From Ambrosia x helenae (Eukaryota > Streptophyta > Magnoliopsida > Asterales > Asteraceae), in assembly GCA_030844895.1 (NCBI GenBank), contig CM061224.1:30774102-30838101 (forward strand): a stretch of DNA of 64,000 bases, in the 5' to 3' direction. Every line of letters begins with the position of its first letter. Position 1 is the stretch's first letter. Below the pieces are notes generated by a model that did no database searches, had not been told where the DNA came from, and saw only the letters and a program-made list of their open reading frames with translations. Shown here one piece after another: positions 1 through 10,452 of this stretch. Both the position numbers and the translations under genes were made by a program.

Positions 1-1635
1 AAAACAAATAAATTTTACAAAAGGTCAGGAAGGAAGTTTCCAGGACTTAACAGTTCTACAAAAATTGGTTTTGACAAATCTTAACTTAGATGTCACAAGT
101 GTCAAAAGTTGGGACACTTTGCTAGAGAATGTAGAAGCTCTGGCTTTAACCAATCTCAGTCTGGAAATAATTTTAACCCCAATTATAACAGGAATAATGG
201 AACACAAGGGAGTGCACATTTTGTACAGGCACAAGCTCCACAACACCAATATGTGCCATAAGTACAATATGTACAGATGCTTGCTCAACAGATGCAGAGC
301 CAACAATCAATCCCTCCCTTTCCAGTTGCTCAACAACCTCCATAGCAACAACAACCCTCTCAACAAAGTGTATTTACCTCAGGGTATGTTGATTGGAGCA
401 GTCTTCCTTTTGACACCACAGAGTGCAATCCTGATGCAGACAACAAAATGTTTGACATCAACTGGGGAGAGCCTGACAATGGTAGAAAGAACCTTGCCTT
501 AATGGCATTTGAGGGATGCTCCTCAAAATCTGCTTTGTCACAGGTATCAAAAGAATCTTTGACAAAACTATGTTCAAATTCATGCAAAGAATGTTTTGCT
601 CTCATAAGAGAGACAAATGTGCACTTACAAGGAAAGGCTAATGATTCTGAGAGAAAACTCACTCAGATAAAATGTGATTTAGAAAGAAAACTTTCTGCAA
701 AAACAAAAGAAGTTTCTAAATTGACTAACTCTGCTATTGAAACCCAAGCACAAATTAAAATAATGATTAATGACCTAGGGAATGTCAGACAAGAGCTTGC
801 TGACACCAAGGTCACATGTGAAAAATGGGTGGAATCTTGTAAGGGGTACCAATTATTGCTAAACAAACAAAGTGCTTCAAATGTTAGGTTTGGCATAGGG
901 TACAATCACACTGAAACACCAACAGATTTCTCTCGCAAAACTACTGAAGATGGGAGAAAAATTGTTTCAGGTGAAACTTCTGAAGAGGAAGAATGCACAT
1001 ATTTCCATGAAAACATTATAAAATCACACAAAGAAAGTTCTTCAGAAGTACTGATTAAATCTGACTTTAAGCCATCAGTAGTTTCACCTACATCAGGAGT
1101 TGAGAACCTGAAAACTACTGATGACCTAAAATCAATCAAAACAGTCAGAGATTTGTCTTTGAAAGAAAAGACAAAAGAATGTGAAATTTGTGGCCTGTTC
1201 AACCACAAAACAGAATTTTGCAGATATAGAAAGGGTATTCAGTTCAATAAGAAAAATCAACAACTAGTTGTGGGGAAACAAATCAAAAATGATTATGTAA
1301 AAACTTTTTCTCCCAAGAAACAACAACCATCAAAAACCCTCTCTCAGAAAAAGACAAAATCTCAACAAAAGTATTTTTCTCAAAATTCTCTTTCAGTAGT
1401 TAGACCTAAATCATCAGCAGTTTCACAAACTGCTGAGATTAAAGATCTTATGAACATGGTACAACTACTAATGACCAAAGTTGATGGTGGTCCTCAAAAG
1501 GATACCACCATTGTACTTAATGCAAAATCCATTGCCAAAAAGACATGGATTTCTAAACTTGGTCAAGAACAATATGTAAATGTTCTCAAGAGCAAACCCA
1601 AAGCCAAACTGGCTTGGGTTCCTAAATCTAACTAA
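1..1635 (+). pseudogene. gag of Sirevirus A, 5' truncated by window edge, with stops
   Basis: Gag forms the retrotransposon particle and binds its RNA. Frame 1 runs from the window edge to the stop at 1633-1635 and aligns with gag of B. In-frame stops at 82-84, 259-261 and 343-345 are sense codons in B, so they are decay. A CCHC zinc knuckle (CHKCQKLGHFARECR) lies at about 91-135. It is followed by a Q/P-rich stretch, a long lysine/glutamate-rich probable coiled coil (about 540-870) and a second knuckle, CEICGLFNHKTEFC, at about 1180-1221. The protein ends WVPKSN. Protease sequence begins just downstream in the -1 frame. Both the knuckle pair and the long C-terminal half fit Sirevirus Gag. 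Confidence 0.88.
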
Positions 1636-1730
1636 TTTGCTATCTTGTGCAGAGAGTTTCCAGAGGCTTAAATAGCATTTGGTATGTAGACAGTGGAGGC
1701 TCAATGCACATGACAGGATGCAGATACCTG

Positions 1731-2987
1731 ATAAATGACGTGCTTGTCGTGGTACACGTAAAATTTCCCAATTACAACTAAAGATAGTGGTAAGAAGGAT
1801 ATCGAACACAGGGAGTTTGTGGAAAATGTGAGAATTAAGGTTTTGTAATTAAACTACTATTTAACAACAAAGAAAAATAAAGATCAAAGATTGTTTGTTG
1901 GTTTTGATTTAGATTTAAGAAAAGTAAACTAAATTGCTGAATTGAAATAAGATTGTGTTTATCAAATTGAGAAAGCAATGACCATCCCTGGATCCATTTC
2001 CCTTGAATCTTTATGCCAAAAGTCTCACTAGAAAGAGTTACATAGACATAACTCGTATTTTAACAAGTGTTGTGATAAAAGGGAACAAAGTACTCGGATT
2101 ATATTAATGCGAGGTTGTTTCCCGATGACCAATTACTCAATTATCCAACCCAAATCCTTCCCGCAATATCCCGATTGTTAGCAACACCAAGAACATGCAA
2201 TCAAGAAGAGAAATTGATAAATTAAATAACCACTACAACCAAATGTTCAAATACCATAACAATTTAACAAAACATACCAAATTGTTATTCTAGAAATCAT
2301 AAGACAAAAGCATAAATAGTTCAAAGAAAACTTCACCAAGGATGACCATTAAAGGTTTAGCCAAGCATCACCAAATGGGTCATCATAATCTTCAATCTAT
2401 TGTTCATGTGAATCAAAGATAATAACCTAATGATTAGCAATGTTCTTCCACCTTTTGTTTCAGCCAAAAACTCTCTCAAAGATGATCAAAACGTTTAGGA
2501 ATGGAAGAGTCTTTATAAATCTTCATCAAAGTGCTCTTAAATGCATGAGTTACAAAAACTCATCAGGTCCACCGTACCCCTACTCCAGGGCCGTAGGGGA
2601 ACGGTCAATAAAATGGCACAGCTACTTCAGGTCCATCGTACCCCTACTCCAGGGCCGTAGGGGTACGGTCAGTTAAAAATCCTGACGGCCCTTTGGCTCG
2701 GGTATACGGCTTATAAAGGGTATCTGAGCCACCGTACCCCTACGGCCCTGGAGTAGGGGTACGGTAGGCTTGTTAAAATCTTGATCTTTTTACTTCTTTC
2801 CTTCCACCTCATTCCAATGCTTCCGGTCCGTTCCAAAAGCCCGTTTTCCCTCGTTTTAAGCTCCATATTTTACCTACAATCATAACAACCGTAGTTACCC
2901 AACTCCAAGCAATATCATGATTAAATGTGATTAATATAGGCGTTTTAACACTATAAAGGGTTGTTCCTTGAACCACCCGTCAATAAA
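1731..2987. mobile_element. Solo LTR inserted in pol of element A (1736-2982, TSD ATAAA)
   Basis: Element B has uninterrupted sequence at the homologous point (about 14515). Here it is split by 1247 bp starting TGACG and ending CGTCA, flanked by the 5-bp direct repeat ATAAA at 1731-1735 and 2983-2987. TG...CA ends plus a 5-bp duplication indicate an LTR retrotransposon. The two ends are not direct repeats of each other and there is no coding sequence, so this is a solo LTR left by recombination rather than a whole element. TATA-like strings lie at 2711-2717 and 2512-2518, so polarity is not settled. The superfamily is not recognised. Confidence 0.85.
2571..2765. repeat. Three GC-rich 35-bp hairpins, the third inverted
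   Basis: Units lie at 2571-2605, 2635-2669 and 2731-2765. Each has 13-nt arms (ACCGTACCCCTAC and its complement) around a 9-nt loop. Units 1 and 2 have loop TCCAGGGCC and one mismatch each in the stem. Unit 3 has a perfect stem and the reverse-complement loop GGCCCTGGA. A TATA-like TTATAAAG at 2711-2717 lies between units 2 and 3, so unit 3 could fall at the transcript start if the LTR reads rightward. The units are strikingly GC rich in an AT-rich LTR. Confidence 0.9.
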
Positions 2988-5091
2988 CAATTTTATCAGT
3001 CAAAGAGATGGATCTGTATCCTTTGGGAACAATGCTAAGGGATATGTGCTAGGACATGGCAATGTCTCCTCTGGCAAAATACAGTTTGACAAGGTCAATC
3101 TGGTTGAAAACCTTGAGTACAACTTGCTAAGTGTGTCACAAATGTGTGATAAAGGATATTCTTCCTTTTTCACAAAGACAGCATGCAAGATCATATCACC
3201 AGAAGGCCAGAAGTTGATAGAGAAGATCATTGAAGATCATACTTTGTTAATTGCCAAAAGATGTGGCAATGTCTATGCAGTGGACATTGAAAAAGACAAA
3301 GTAATGAACAACACTGCCTGTTTCTTCTCAAGGGCATCAACTTCAGAAACTGATCTCTGGCACAGGAGACTTGGCCATGTGAACTTTAAAACCATAAATA
3401 AAGTCACAAAAATGGGCTTGGTCAGAGGTCTACCCTTAAAAGTATACCAGTGTCAAGAACACTGTGTATCTTGTTTGAAGGGAAAACAGCATAAGTCCTC
3501 CTATAAGTCTATTGAAGAATCAAAAACAACTGCATGTCTTCAACTACTCCATATGGACTTATTTGGGCCTGTAAAGATCATGAGCCTTGGTAAGAAGAAG
3601 TACTGCTTAGTCATCATTGATGACTACTCAAGATTTACATGGGTATTCTTCTTATTTTCCAAGGATGAGGCTGCTGAAATCATCAAGTTCTTCATTCTAC
3701 AAGTAGAGAAGCAATACTCTCTACCTGTCAAAACCATTAGAAGTGATAATGGGACAGAGTTCAGGAACAAAACTCTGGATGAATTGTGTTTGTCTAAAGG
3801 GATTATTAGACAATTCAGTGTTGCCAGAACTCCTGAACAAAATGGTGTGGTAGAAAGGAAGAACAGAACTTTAATAGAAGGAGCAAGAACAATGTTAGCT
3901 GATTCTGGCCTACCTTTATACTTCTGGGCAGAAGCAGTTAACACATCATGTTATGTTCAAAATAGAGTTCTTATTGTCAAGAGACATTCAAAGACTGCCT
4001 ATGAAGTTCTTCATGGCATGAAGCCCCTTATCTCCTTTTTCAGGGCTTTTGGGTGTCAATGTTTCATCTTGAACATCAAGGAATCTATTTCAAAGTTTGC
4101 TGCCAAAGTTGACTCAGGTTACTTTCTTGGTTATTCCTCAACTAGAAAAGCCTACAAGGTTTTTAACTCAAAAACCAGGATAGTAGAAGAAACACTGAAT
4201 GTCAAGTTCAATGAGTCAAAACACACTCTCATTCCAGCACATCCTGCTGAACTCTTTGACCTTGACAACTTCCATTTTGAACCTGAAAAGACTGTCACTT
4301 CATCCAAACCTACTTATTATGGTGATCAAAGGTTCGATGATGAGGATCCAGCACCATGGTCTCCTCAAACAGTCATTAAGTCAACTTCAAAACCATCAGA
4401 AGTTTCACAAACTTCTTATTCAACAAATACTGAAGGCCAAACTCAAACAGCTGCTTCAGCACCTGCAACTACTGAAGACACTGAAACTGTTGAACCAGAT
4501 ATAATAGACCTCAGTAGTTTGTTTGAAGAACATGAGCCACCAACACCTGCCAGTGGTTTACAACAACTGATCGAACACAAAGACCATCCACTTGATCAAA
4601 TCATGGGTGATATTGCATCAGGTGTTCTTACAAGAAACCAGCTTTCCAACTTTTGTCTATTCTTAGCATTTATTTCACAGTTGGAACCAAAGAAGTACCA
4701 GGAAGCCCTCAAAGACAACAATTGGGTGCAGGCAATGCAAGATGAATTGCTTCAATTCAACAAGCAACAGGTTTGGGAAATCTGTCCCTTACCACCAAAC
4801 AAGCAACCAATTGGCACTAGATGGGTTTTCAGGAACAAACAAGATGAAGATGGTATTATAATAAAGAACAAGGCAAGACTGGTAGTACAAGGTTACTCTC
4901 AAGAAGAAGGAATTGATTATGATGAAACCTTTGCTCCAGTTGCAAGGGTTGAAGCCATCAGGTTATTTCTGGCCTATGCCATTTCCAACAAAATAAAAGT
5001 TTATCAAATGGATGTCAAGAGTGCATTTTTGTATGGAAAAATAAAAAAGGAAGTGTATGTTTGTCAGCCACCTAGGTTTGAGGATCATTGA
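2983..5091 (+). pseudogene. pol of Sirevirus A, part 1: protease end, integrase, RT N-terminus
   Basis: The start of the protease (WYVDSGGSMHMTG, about 1678-1716) lies left of the solo LTR; the frame resumes at 2983. The GAG-pre-integrase zinc finger follows (WHRRLGH near 3358, then CVSCLKGKQHKSS near 3465). The integrase core has the expected acidic residues: D in MDLFGP (about 3553), D in RSDNGTEF (about 3750) and E in NGVVERKNR (about 3850). A variable linker leads into the RT start (WVFRNK, then FAPVARVEAIRLF). The frame stops at 5089-5091. Against element B, 121 bp are missing after 5086, a deletion that shifts frame and removes RT sequence including the LYGLKQAPR region. Confidence 0.9.
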
Positions 5092-6085
5092 TAAAACTCT
5101 TTTCATAAAACATGTTGGAAATCATGTCTTACTTGTTCAAATATATGTTGATGATATCATTTTTGGTTCAACAAACACAAAATTGTGTGATGAATTTAAG
5201 AAACTCATGCAATCAAAATTTGAGATGAGTACAATGGGAAAACTGCAGTACTTTTTGGGACTGCAGATTAAACAACAAACAAATGGAACTTTTATACATC
5301 AATCAAAATATGTTAAAGAATTATTAAACAAATTTTCTTTACAAGACTGTAAATCATGTTCCACTCCCATGACACCAACCACACAAGTTGAACCAGATGA
5401 TCAAGGAAAACAGGTTGATCAAACCATGTATAGATGTATGATAGGTTCCCTTTTATATCTAACTGCTTCTAGACCAGATATTATGTTTTCAACATGTGTC
5501 TGTGCTAGATATCAATCAGCTCCTAGGGAATCACACCTTATTGCAGTCAAAAGAATTTTCAGATATCTGAAAGGAACTCCCGAACTTGGAATTTGGTATC
5601 CTGCTTCAAGCAATACCAAGTTATCAGCTTTTTCAGATAGTGACTATGCAGGGTGTAAAATGTCAAGAAAATCAACATCTGGTGGTTGTCAATTTTTGGG
5701 AAACTGTCTAGTGTCCTGGCAATCAAAGAAACAAACATCTGTTGCAACTTCAACTGCTGAAGCTGAATACATTGCAGCTGCAAGTTGTACATCACAGATA
5801 CAATGGCTCCAATATCAACTTCTTGATTATGGAATCAAAGAGACCAAGACACCATTGCTTGTAGACAGCAAATCTGCCATTAGCATCATTCAAAATCCTG
5901 TTTAGTTTTCAAAGACTAAACACATTGAAATCAGGTATCATTTCATAAGAGATTGCTATGAAAAAGGCAAGATTGAAGTGAAACATGTAGCAACAGCTAA
6001 TCAAATAGCTGACATTATCACTAAACCCCTTGACACATCAACATTTCAGAAGTTAGTATCCATGCTAGGGATGCTAAATTTGTAA
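5057..6085 (+). pseudogene. pol of Sirevirus A, part 2: RT C-terminus and RNase H
   Basis: After the 121-bp deletion the frame continues with the RT catalytic motif YVDDIIFGS (about 5145-5171), YFLGLQIKQ, TASRPDIMF and the RNase H domain. The latter includes SDSDYAGC (near 5633) and the STAEAEYIAA motif (near 5755). The next acidic residue is in VDSKSAI (near 5865). A CAG-to-TAG change at 5903-5905 stops the frame; element B keeps CAG here. Without it the frame would run to the natural end, GMLNL, with stop at 6083-6085. The product would lack part of the RT, so it cannot be active. Confidence 0.9.
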
Positions 6086-6787
6086 GTGTTTCTCTTTATT
6101 TTTCTGCACAAATTTTTTTATTTTTCACTTACATCTGTTTTCAAAAACTTGAAAAAGTTCTGAAAAGAGAGAAACTACTGATGAACAAAACATCAGTGTA
6201 GGGATATTTTCTAAAAAGTGATTAACTTCTGATAAAACAACCTTCAGAAGTTATGAATAAAGTATTTATAAATTGTTTCTCATCAGCTGTTCAAAAACTG
6301 CTGAAGAGAAAATGGGAACTACTGATGAAGATAATTCTTCATCAGCAGTCAAATCTGACTTTTCCCATTATCAGAAGTTTGACCTAGTCGGTTTAAAACG
6401 TCTGATAAAGAGATTTTTAACCTAGGCGGTTTAAAACTTCTAATAAAGAAGTTCCAAGCGGTTAAAAAATTCTGATAAATATCTTTTTTCAACACTTATC
6501 CATTCAAACACAAAAATTCTCTCCTTCTCTCTTAAGAAAGTTCTCAAACCTCTGAACCTACTTAGTTCTTAAACAGGGACACAAAGTGATTAACTTCTGA
6601 TAAAACAACCTTCAGAAGTTATGAATAAAGTATTTATAAAATGTTTCTCATCAGCTGTTCAAAAACTGCTGAAGAGAAAATGGGAACTACTGATGAAGAT
6701 AATTCTTCATCAGCAGTTTAGTCAAAAAGGGCAAATCTCAAACCCCTGAACCCTGAACCTACTTTTCCCATCCCACTTACCCCTGTT
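6086..6787 (+). repeat. pol-aORF spacer of A, motif-rich, with a 133-bp duplication
   Basis: Noncoding spacer between RNase H and the aORF. It is crowded with the 9-mer TCAGNAGTT and its complement AACTNCTGA, often extended to CATCAG or CTGATGA/CTGATAA. The block 6217-6349 is repeated at 6585-6717 with about one difference. Right after an aORF-start-like stretch (near 6560-6583, compare 30768-30791 in B) the spacer restarts, then jumps to aORF sequence at about 6788. Compared with B, this removes the first roughly 180 aORF codons. Confidence 0.85.
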
Positions 6788-9715
6788 TAATGAGTTGGTG
6801 TTACATCACAATAACACTAAGAAAAAGTTTTTGTTATATCCAAGGTTTATTATGCAATGCATAATATCTGAACTGGGTAATGAGGTGCTTGTGGGTAAAA
6901 CTGAAATTTTAAAACCCTTAACCTCACAAGCATACTCAAGGCACAACAAACAGGCTGCCTGGCCAGAAGATGACCAAGGGGAACCAGAACCAGTCCCATG
7001 GAACCCTCATCTTCCAAACCTACTCCACCAAAGGCCAAGAAACCCAAGATACAAAAACAAAAACCCACCAAACCTAACAGAAAAGCTGTTCAGGAGGTTG
7101 AGATGCCTAAACAACCTATTGTGCAATCTGCACTTTTTAAAGATGTGACTGAAACATCCTCTCAGTCTCATCCATCTCAAACCCCACCAAGAGCACCAAT
7201 AACTCCTTTTCAAAAGAAAAAGACTTAAGAAAACTATTCCAATTGATTCCTCTTTTGAAACTGCTGAACCCACTGCCCAAACTACTGAACCAGCACCCCA
7301 AATTTCTGAACCAGACATTGAAATAGCCAAACTTCTCTCTGGGCTAAAAGAGAAAGTCCCATCTACACATGTCAGTCCCATCAACCACATAAAACAGGGG
7401 ACATAGCCTCAGAAATTGAGATGGATGTGGACACTCAAAGCCCTAACCAAAGAGATGAGGATGAACCAGAGTCTCTAAGCCCAAACTTAGAAACTTTTGG
7501 TACTTTTGAGGCTGCTACTACTCATTTACCACCCAGTGGTGGACCTGAGGACAGAAGTAACATAGCTAAGACCTCAACTGTGGCAACTACTGATGAAGGC
7601 TTAATGCCTGAGGTAGGAAATCCTCTGAACCAAGAACAAGAGGTACATGAGACAACTGAGTTGGGCTCAGCTCATGATGTAACTGATACAGTCCTCATTG
7701 AGGATGTAATCAGGGATTCAGATGATTCCATTGATTTGGATGATGTTTCAAAACACCAAACTACTGAATTGACGGCTACAAGTGAAGGTCCTGCAGCTGG
7801 TGTCTCTAAGCTCAAGAAGCTAGTCACACCATCTCAGGTTAAAGCCCACTCAATCCATGATTCCCCTAGAGTGGCATCTTCTGTACAACAAGAAGATCAA
7901 CCAAAAACACACCCCTCACTACAAATGCCTTCCCAATTCCCTAGGCACACAAGCATAGACATGAACCAGCTATGCAGCCCAGATGGTCCCCTGTACCACA
8001 TGATGAACACTCTCATAAAGAATCACTTCCAAACATACACAGCTAACTTGGAGCTGTCAATCAAGAACCAATTTGGAGTGATCAAGACAAAGATAAACGA
8101 TCTGTCCAACAAAATTGACTTCAACAGCAGACAGATTGCTACTCTTGCAGGTCAATTCTCCCAACCCTCAACTTCCAAACTTGATGAATCCAAAAAGGGG
8201 GAGAAAATTAGGGAACCTAAGGAGTCATTCGAAGCCAGGATAAGGGAAAGAGTGGCTATCCTTGAAAGAGATAAGAAGAATCAAGCCAGAAAAGAAAAAC
8301 TGGCCCAACAATTTGGTGTCTCTATTCAAGAAATAGAAGATGCTGAAAAGTCTGATGAATCCCAAGGGCACAATGAAGAAACCTCTGATGGCCAAAGTTC
8401 TGATGAAGAATCAGAAAGTACTGAAGACAATCCCTCAGTAGTTGATAAACCTTCAGAAGTTGTCAACCCATCAGAAGTTAACACTTCCAAGACTCAAACT
8501 GCTGACCCTTCCAGATCAACTGCTCATATTCAACCAACCTCTGTTCCTATCAGGCCTACTACAACAGTTACCACAATGACTGTGCTAAACCCTTCTCCAA
8601 TCTCTCAATCAGCAGAATTACTTGAGAAGAGTTTAGTGGCAGCCCAAAAGAAGGCCAGAGAAGATCAGATCTAGAAAACACTGGAAGAAAGGGATGACTT
8701 AGATCTAAGCCATGAAGAAAAACTTCAGGCTTATGAAGCTGAACTCCAAAGGCAGGCTAGCCTAGATGAAATTGCTGAAGAAGACAAAAGACATCAACTG
8801 ATGTCTTACATTACAAAGAACAGCAAAATCAAAGCCCACACATTGAAGAGACTCTCTGTGGAAGAGCTGACAAGAAGAGCTCAACTTATTGCAGATAAAC
8901 TTGCAACAAGTAAAGACACAAAGGCCAAGAGAGCTCAGATGATAGAAGAACTGGTAGCTAATGGTTATGGTTCAAAAGCCTCAGTGTCCAAATGGAAAGA
9001 AGAAAGATTGGTGGACACATATAGAAAATACAAGGCTGCAAGGGCTGCTAATCCAGAGAAGTTTCAAACTGCTGAAGCTTCAACTTCAGTAGTTAGAACT
9101 TTTGGTGTTCAAAGAAGACCAGCTACACAAAGAAAGAAATCAGAGGAGAAAGTAAAGACTGATTTCAGAATGGTACTACTAGAAGGTAGTACAGTAGTCC
9201 ATTCTGATTTTGATATAGAAGAAAAGCCTCTGCTCACACAATTCAGGGATCCTTCCACCTTTGCATATCAAATCCAGAAGACCATCACAGACAAACTGGA
9301 CACTAAGGTAGTAACTGAACATCATTTACCAACATTTCAGATACCTAATGTGATGCAACAAGAACAAGGAAGTGAGTCCCACCTGAGAGTCACTGAAGTT
9401 GAAAACATTCAACACTCAGGAGAAACCCAGGGTACCACCATGGTTCCCTACACTGTAGACTTTGACAAGTCTATAGTACCAATCATCAGATGGTCCTTTA
9501 CTGATAACAACTCAGTACTTGTGACAAGAAGAGATCAGACAAGCAGGGCATATAGCTCGATGAATGAACTGAAGAAACTATCAACCAAAGACCTGCTTAC
9601 AATCCAACACTTAGAACCACAGAAAGGGTCTCTTACTGATGATCAACTGAACCAGCTCAAGAATTCCATGTTCAAAGGAATATGGAAAATTGTGAAGGAA
9701 AGAAAAGAACAATAA
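6788..9715 (+). pseudogene. aORF (env-like position) of Sirevirus A, N-terminally deleted
   Basis: Downstream ORF in the place where Sireviruses carry an extra, sometimes 'envelope-like', gene. Function unknown. It aligns with B's aORF from the NELVLHHNNTKKKFLLYPRF region onward; the earlier N-terminal domain is missing. Frameshifts lie near 6990, 7205 and 7380, and a TGG-to-TAG stop at 8672-8674. The two longest open pieces are 7421-8674 and 8801-9715. Features: proline/threonine/serine-rich linker, probable coiled coils (about 8000-8360 and 8690-9050) and a lysine-rich tail ending in KIVKERKEQ. No transmembrane segment or signal peptide is visible, so an envelope role is not supported. The tract at 8192-8207 is polypurine. 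Confidence 0.82.
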
Positions 9716-9745
9716 GGAATTAGTAAGGTTTTGGCTTCATCAATC

Positions 9746-9756
9746 CAGGGGGAGAT
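9746..9756 (+). other. Polypurine tract of element A
   Basis: CAGGGGGAGAT lies directly before the 3' LTR. This is the expected primer site for plus-strand DNA synthesis. An identical tract precedes the 3' LTR of element B. Confidence 0.9.
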
Positions 9757-10452
9757 TGTTAGGACAAAAAGGATTGGTGAAACCACTTTTGCAAACCTTA
9801 GTCTAATTCACTTCTGTCAAAATATTTTAAGTATAGAACTGCTGAAGAAGAAGGATCAAACTGTTGAAGAAGAGATTCAGAAGTATTGAAGAAGAAAGCC
9901 ATCAGAAGTTCTGAAGTTCAAACCAGACACTTCTACTAAAGAACTACTGAAGACAAACTACTCATCAGTAGTTTGTCATTCATCAGTACTTACAGAAGAT
10001 CTTTTCCACCGCCTTTGTATATCAGTAGTTTATTACTTTAATATTTCTTTTTGCTTTATGTACAAGTTCCAAGACTGCAACTTGTTACAACTTGTTTCTG
10101 AACTTGCTTTTGGCAAGGTTCATGTATTTGTAAAGTCTATAAATAGAAGGGTTCATCCCTCTGTTTTAGACATTGATTTTAATACAAGAAATCCTTCAAC
10201 ACTTATTATTGTTATTTCCATTTCGTGTTTACTGAGAATCTGTCAAAGTGTTTCATTCTCATTCAATACTTAGATTCTCAATAAACACTTTTCATTTATT
10301 AGTTCTTGAATCCAGGGGGAGTAATAACTCCTGTTGATAAGTGTAGCTTTAAACTTATAAACATTCTGCTGTGCTATCACTCATCAAGAACTTGCTAAAC
10401 ACTTAAGTGTCAACTAGCAAGTTCAACTAAAAGAGCAATATATGATCCAACA
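9757..10452 (+). repeat. 3' LTR of Sirevirus A
   Basis: 696 bp, starting TGTTAGGACA and ending GATCCAACA. It is nearly identical to both LTRs of element B. A TATA box TATAAATAG lies at 10138-10146. U3 is dense in the family motif TCAGNAGTT / AACTNCTGA (for example near 9838, 9900, 9940, 9962 and 10021). A second G5AG tract, CCAGGGGGAGTAAT, sits at about 10312-10325 downstream of the TATA box. Confidence 0.95.

Larger units (their letters stand above)
1..10452 (+). mobile_element. Sirevirus-type Ty1/copia retrotransposon A (5' part outside window)
   Basis: The element enters from the left edge inside gag and ends with a 3' LTR at 9757-10452. The order gag, protease, integrase, RT, RNase H, spacer, downstream ORF, polypurine tract, LTR is the Ty1/copia order with the extra 3' ORF typical of Sireviruses. 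It is the same family as element B (11673-34971); the two align nearly base for base through gag, pol, aORF and LTR. Its left LTR and target duplication are outside the window; the right flank begins CCTTA. A solo LTR is inserted at 1736-2982. Several stops, frameshifts, a 121-bp RT deletion and a rearranged aORF start show that it is dead. Confidence 0.93.

Noticed and set aside
6795..9715. Retroviral-type envelope gene
   Set aside because: Right position, but no signal peptide, membrane segment, cleavage site or cysteine pattern is visible; called aORF instead.
10058..10273. 71-residue ORF in the A LTR
   Set aside because: Lies wholly within the LTR across the TATA box region; no conserved start among the LTR copies.
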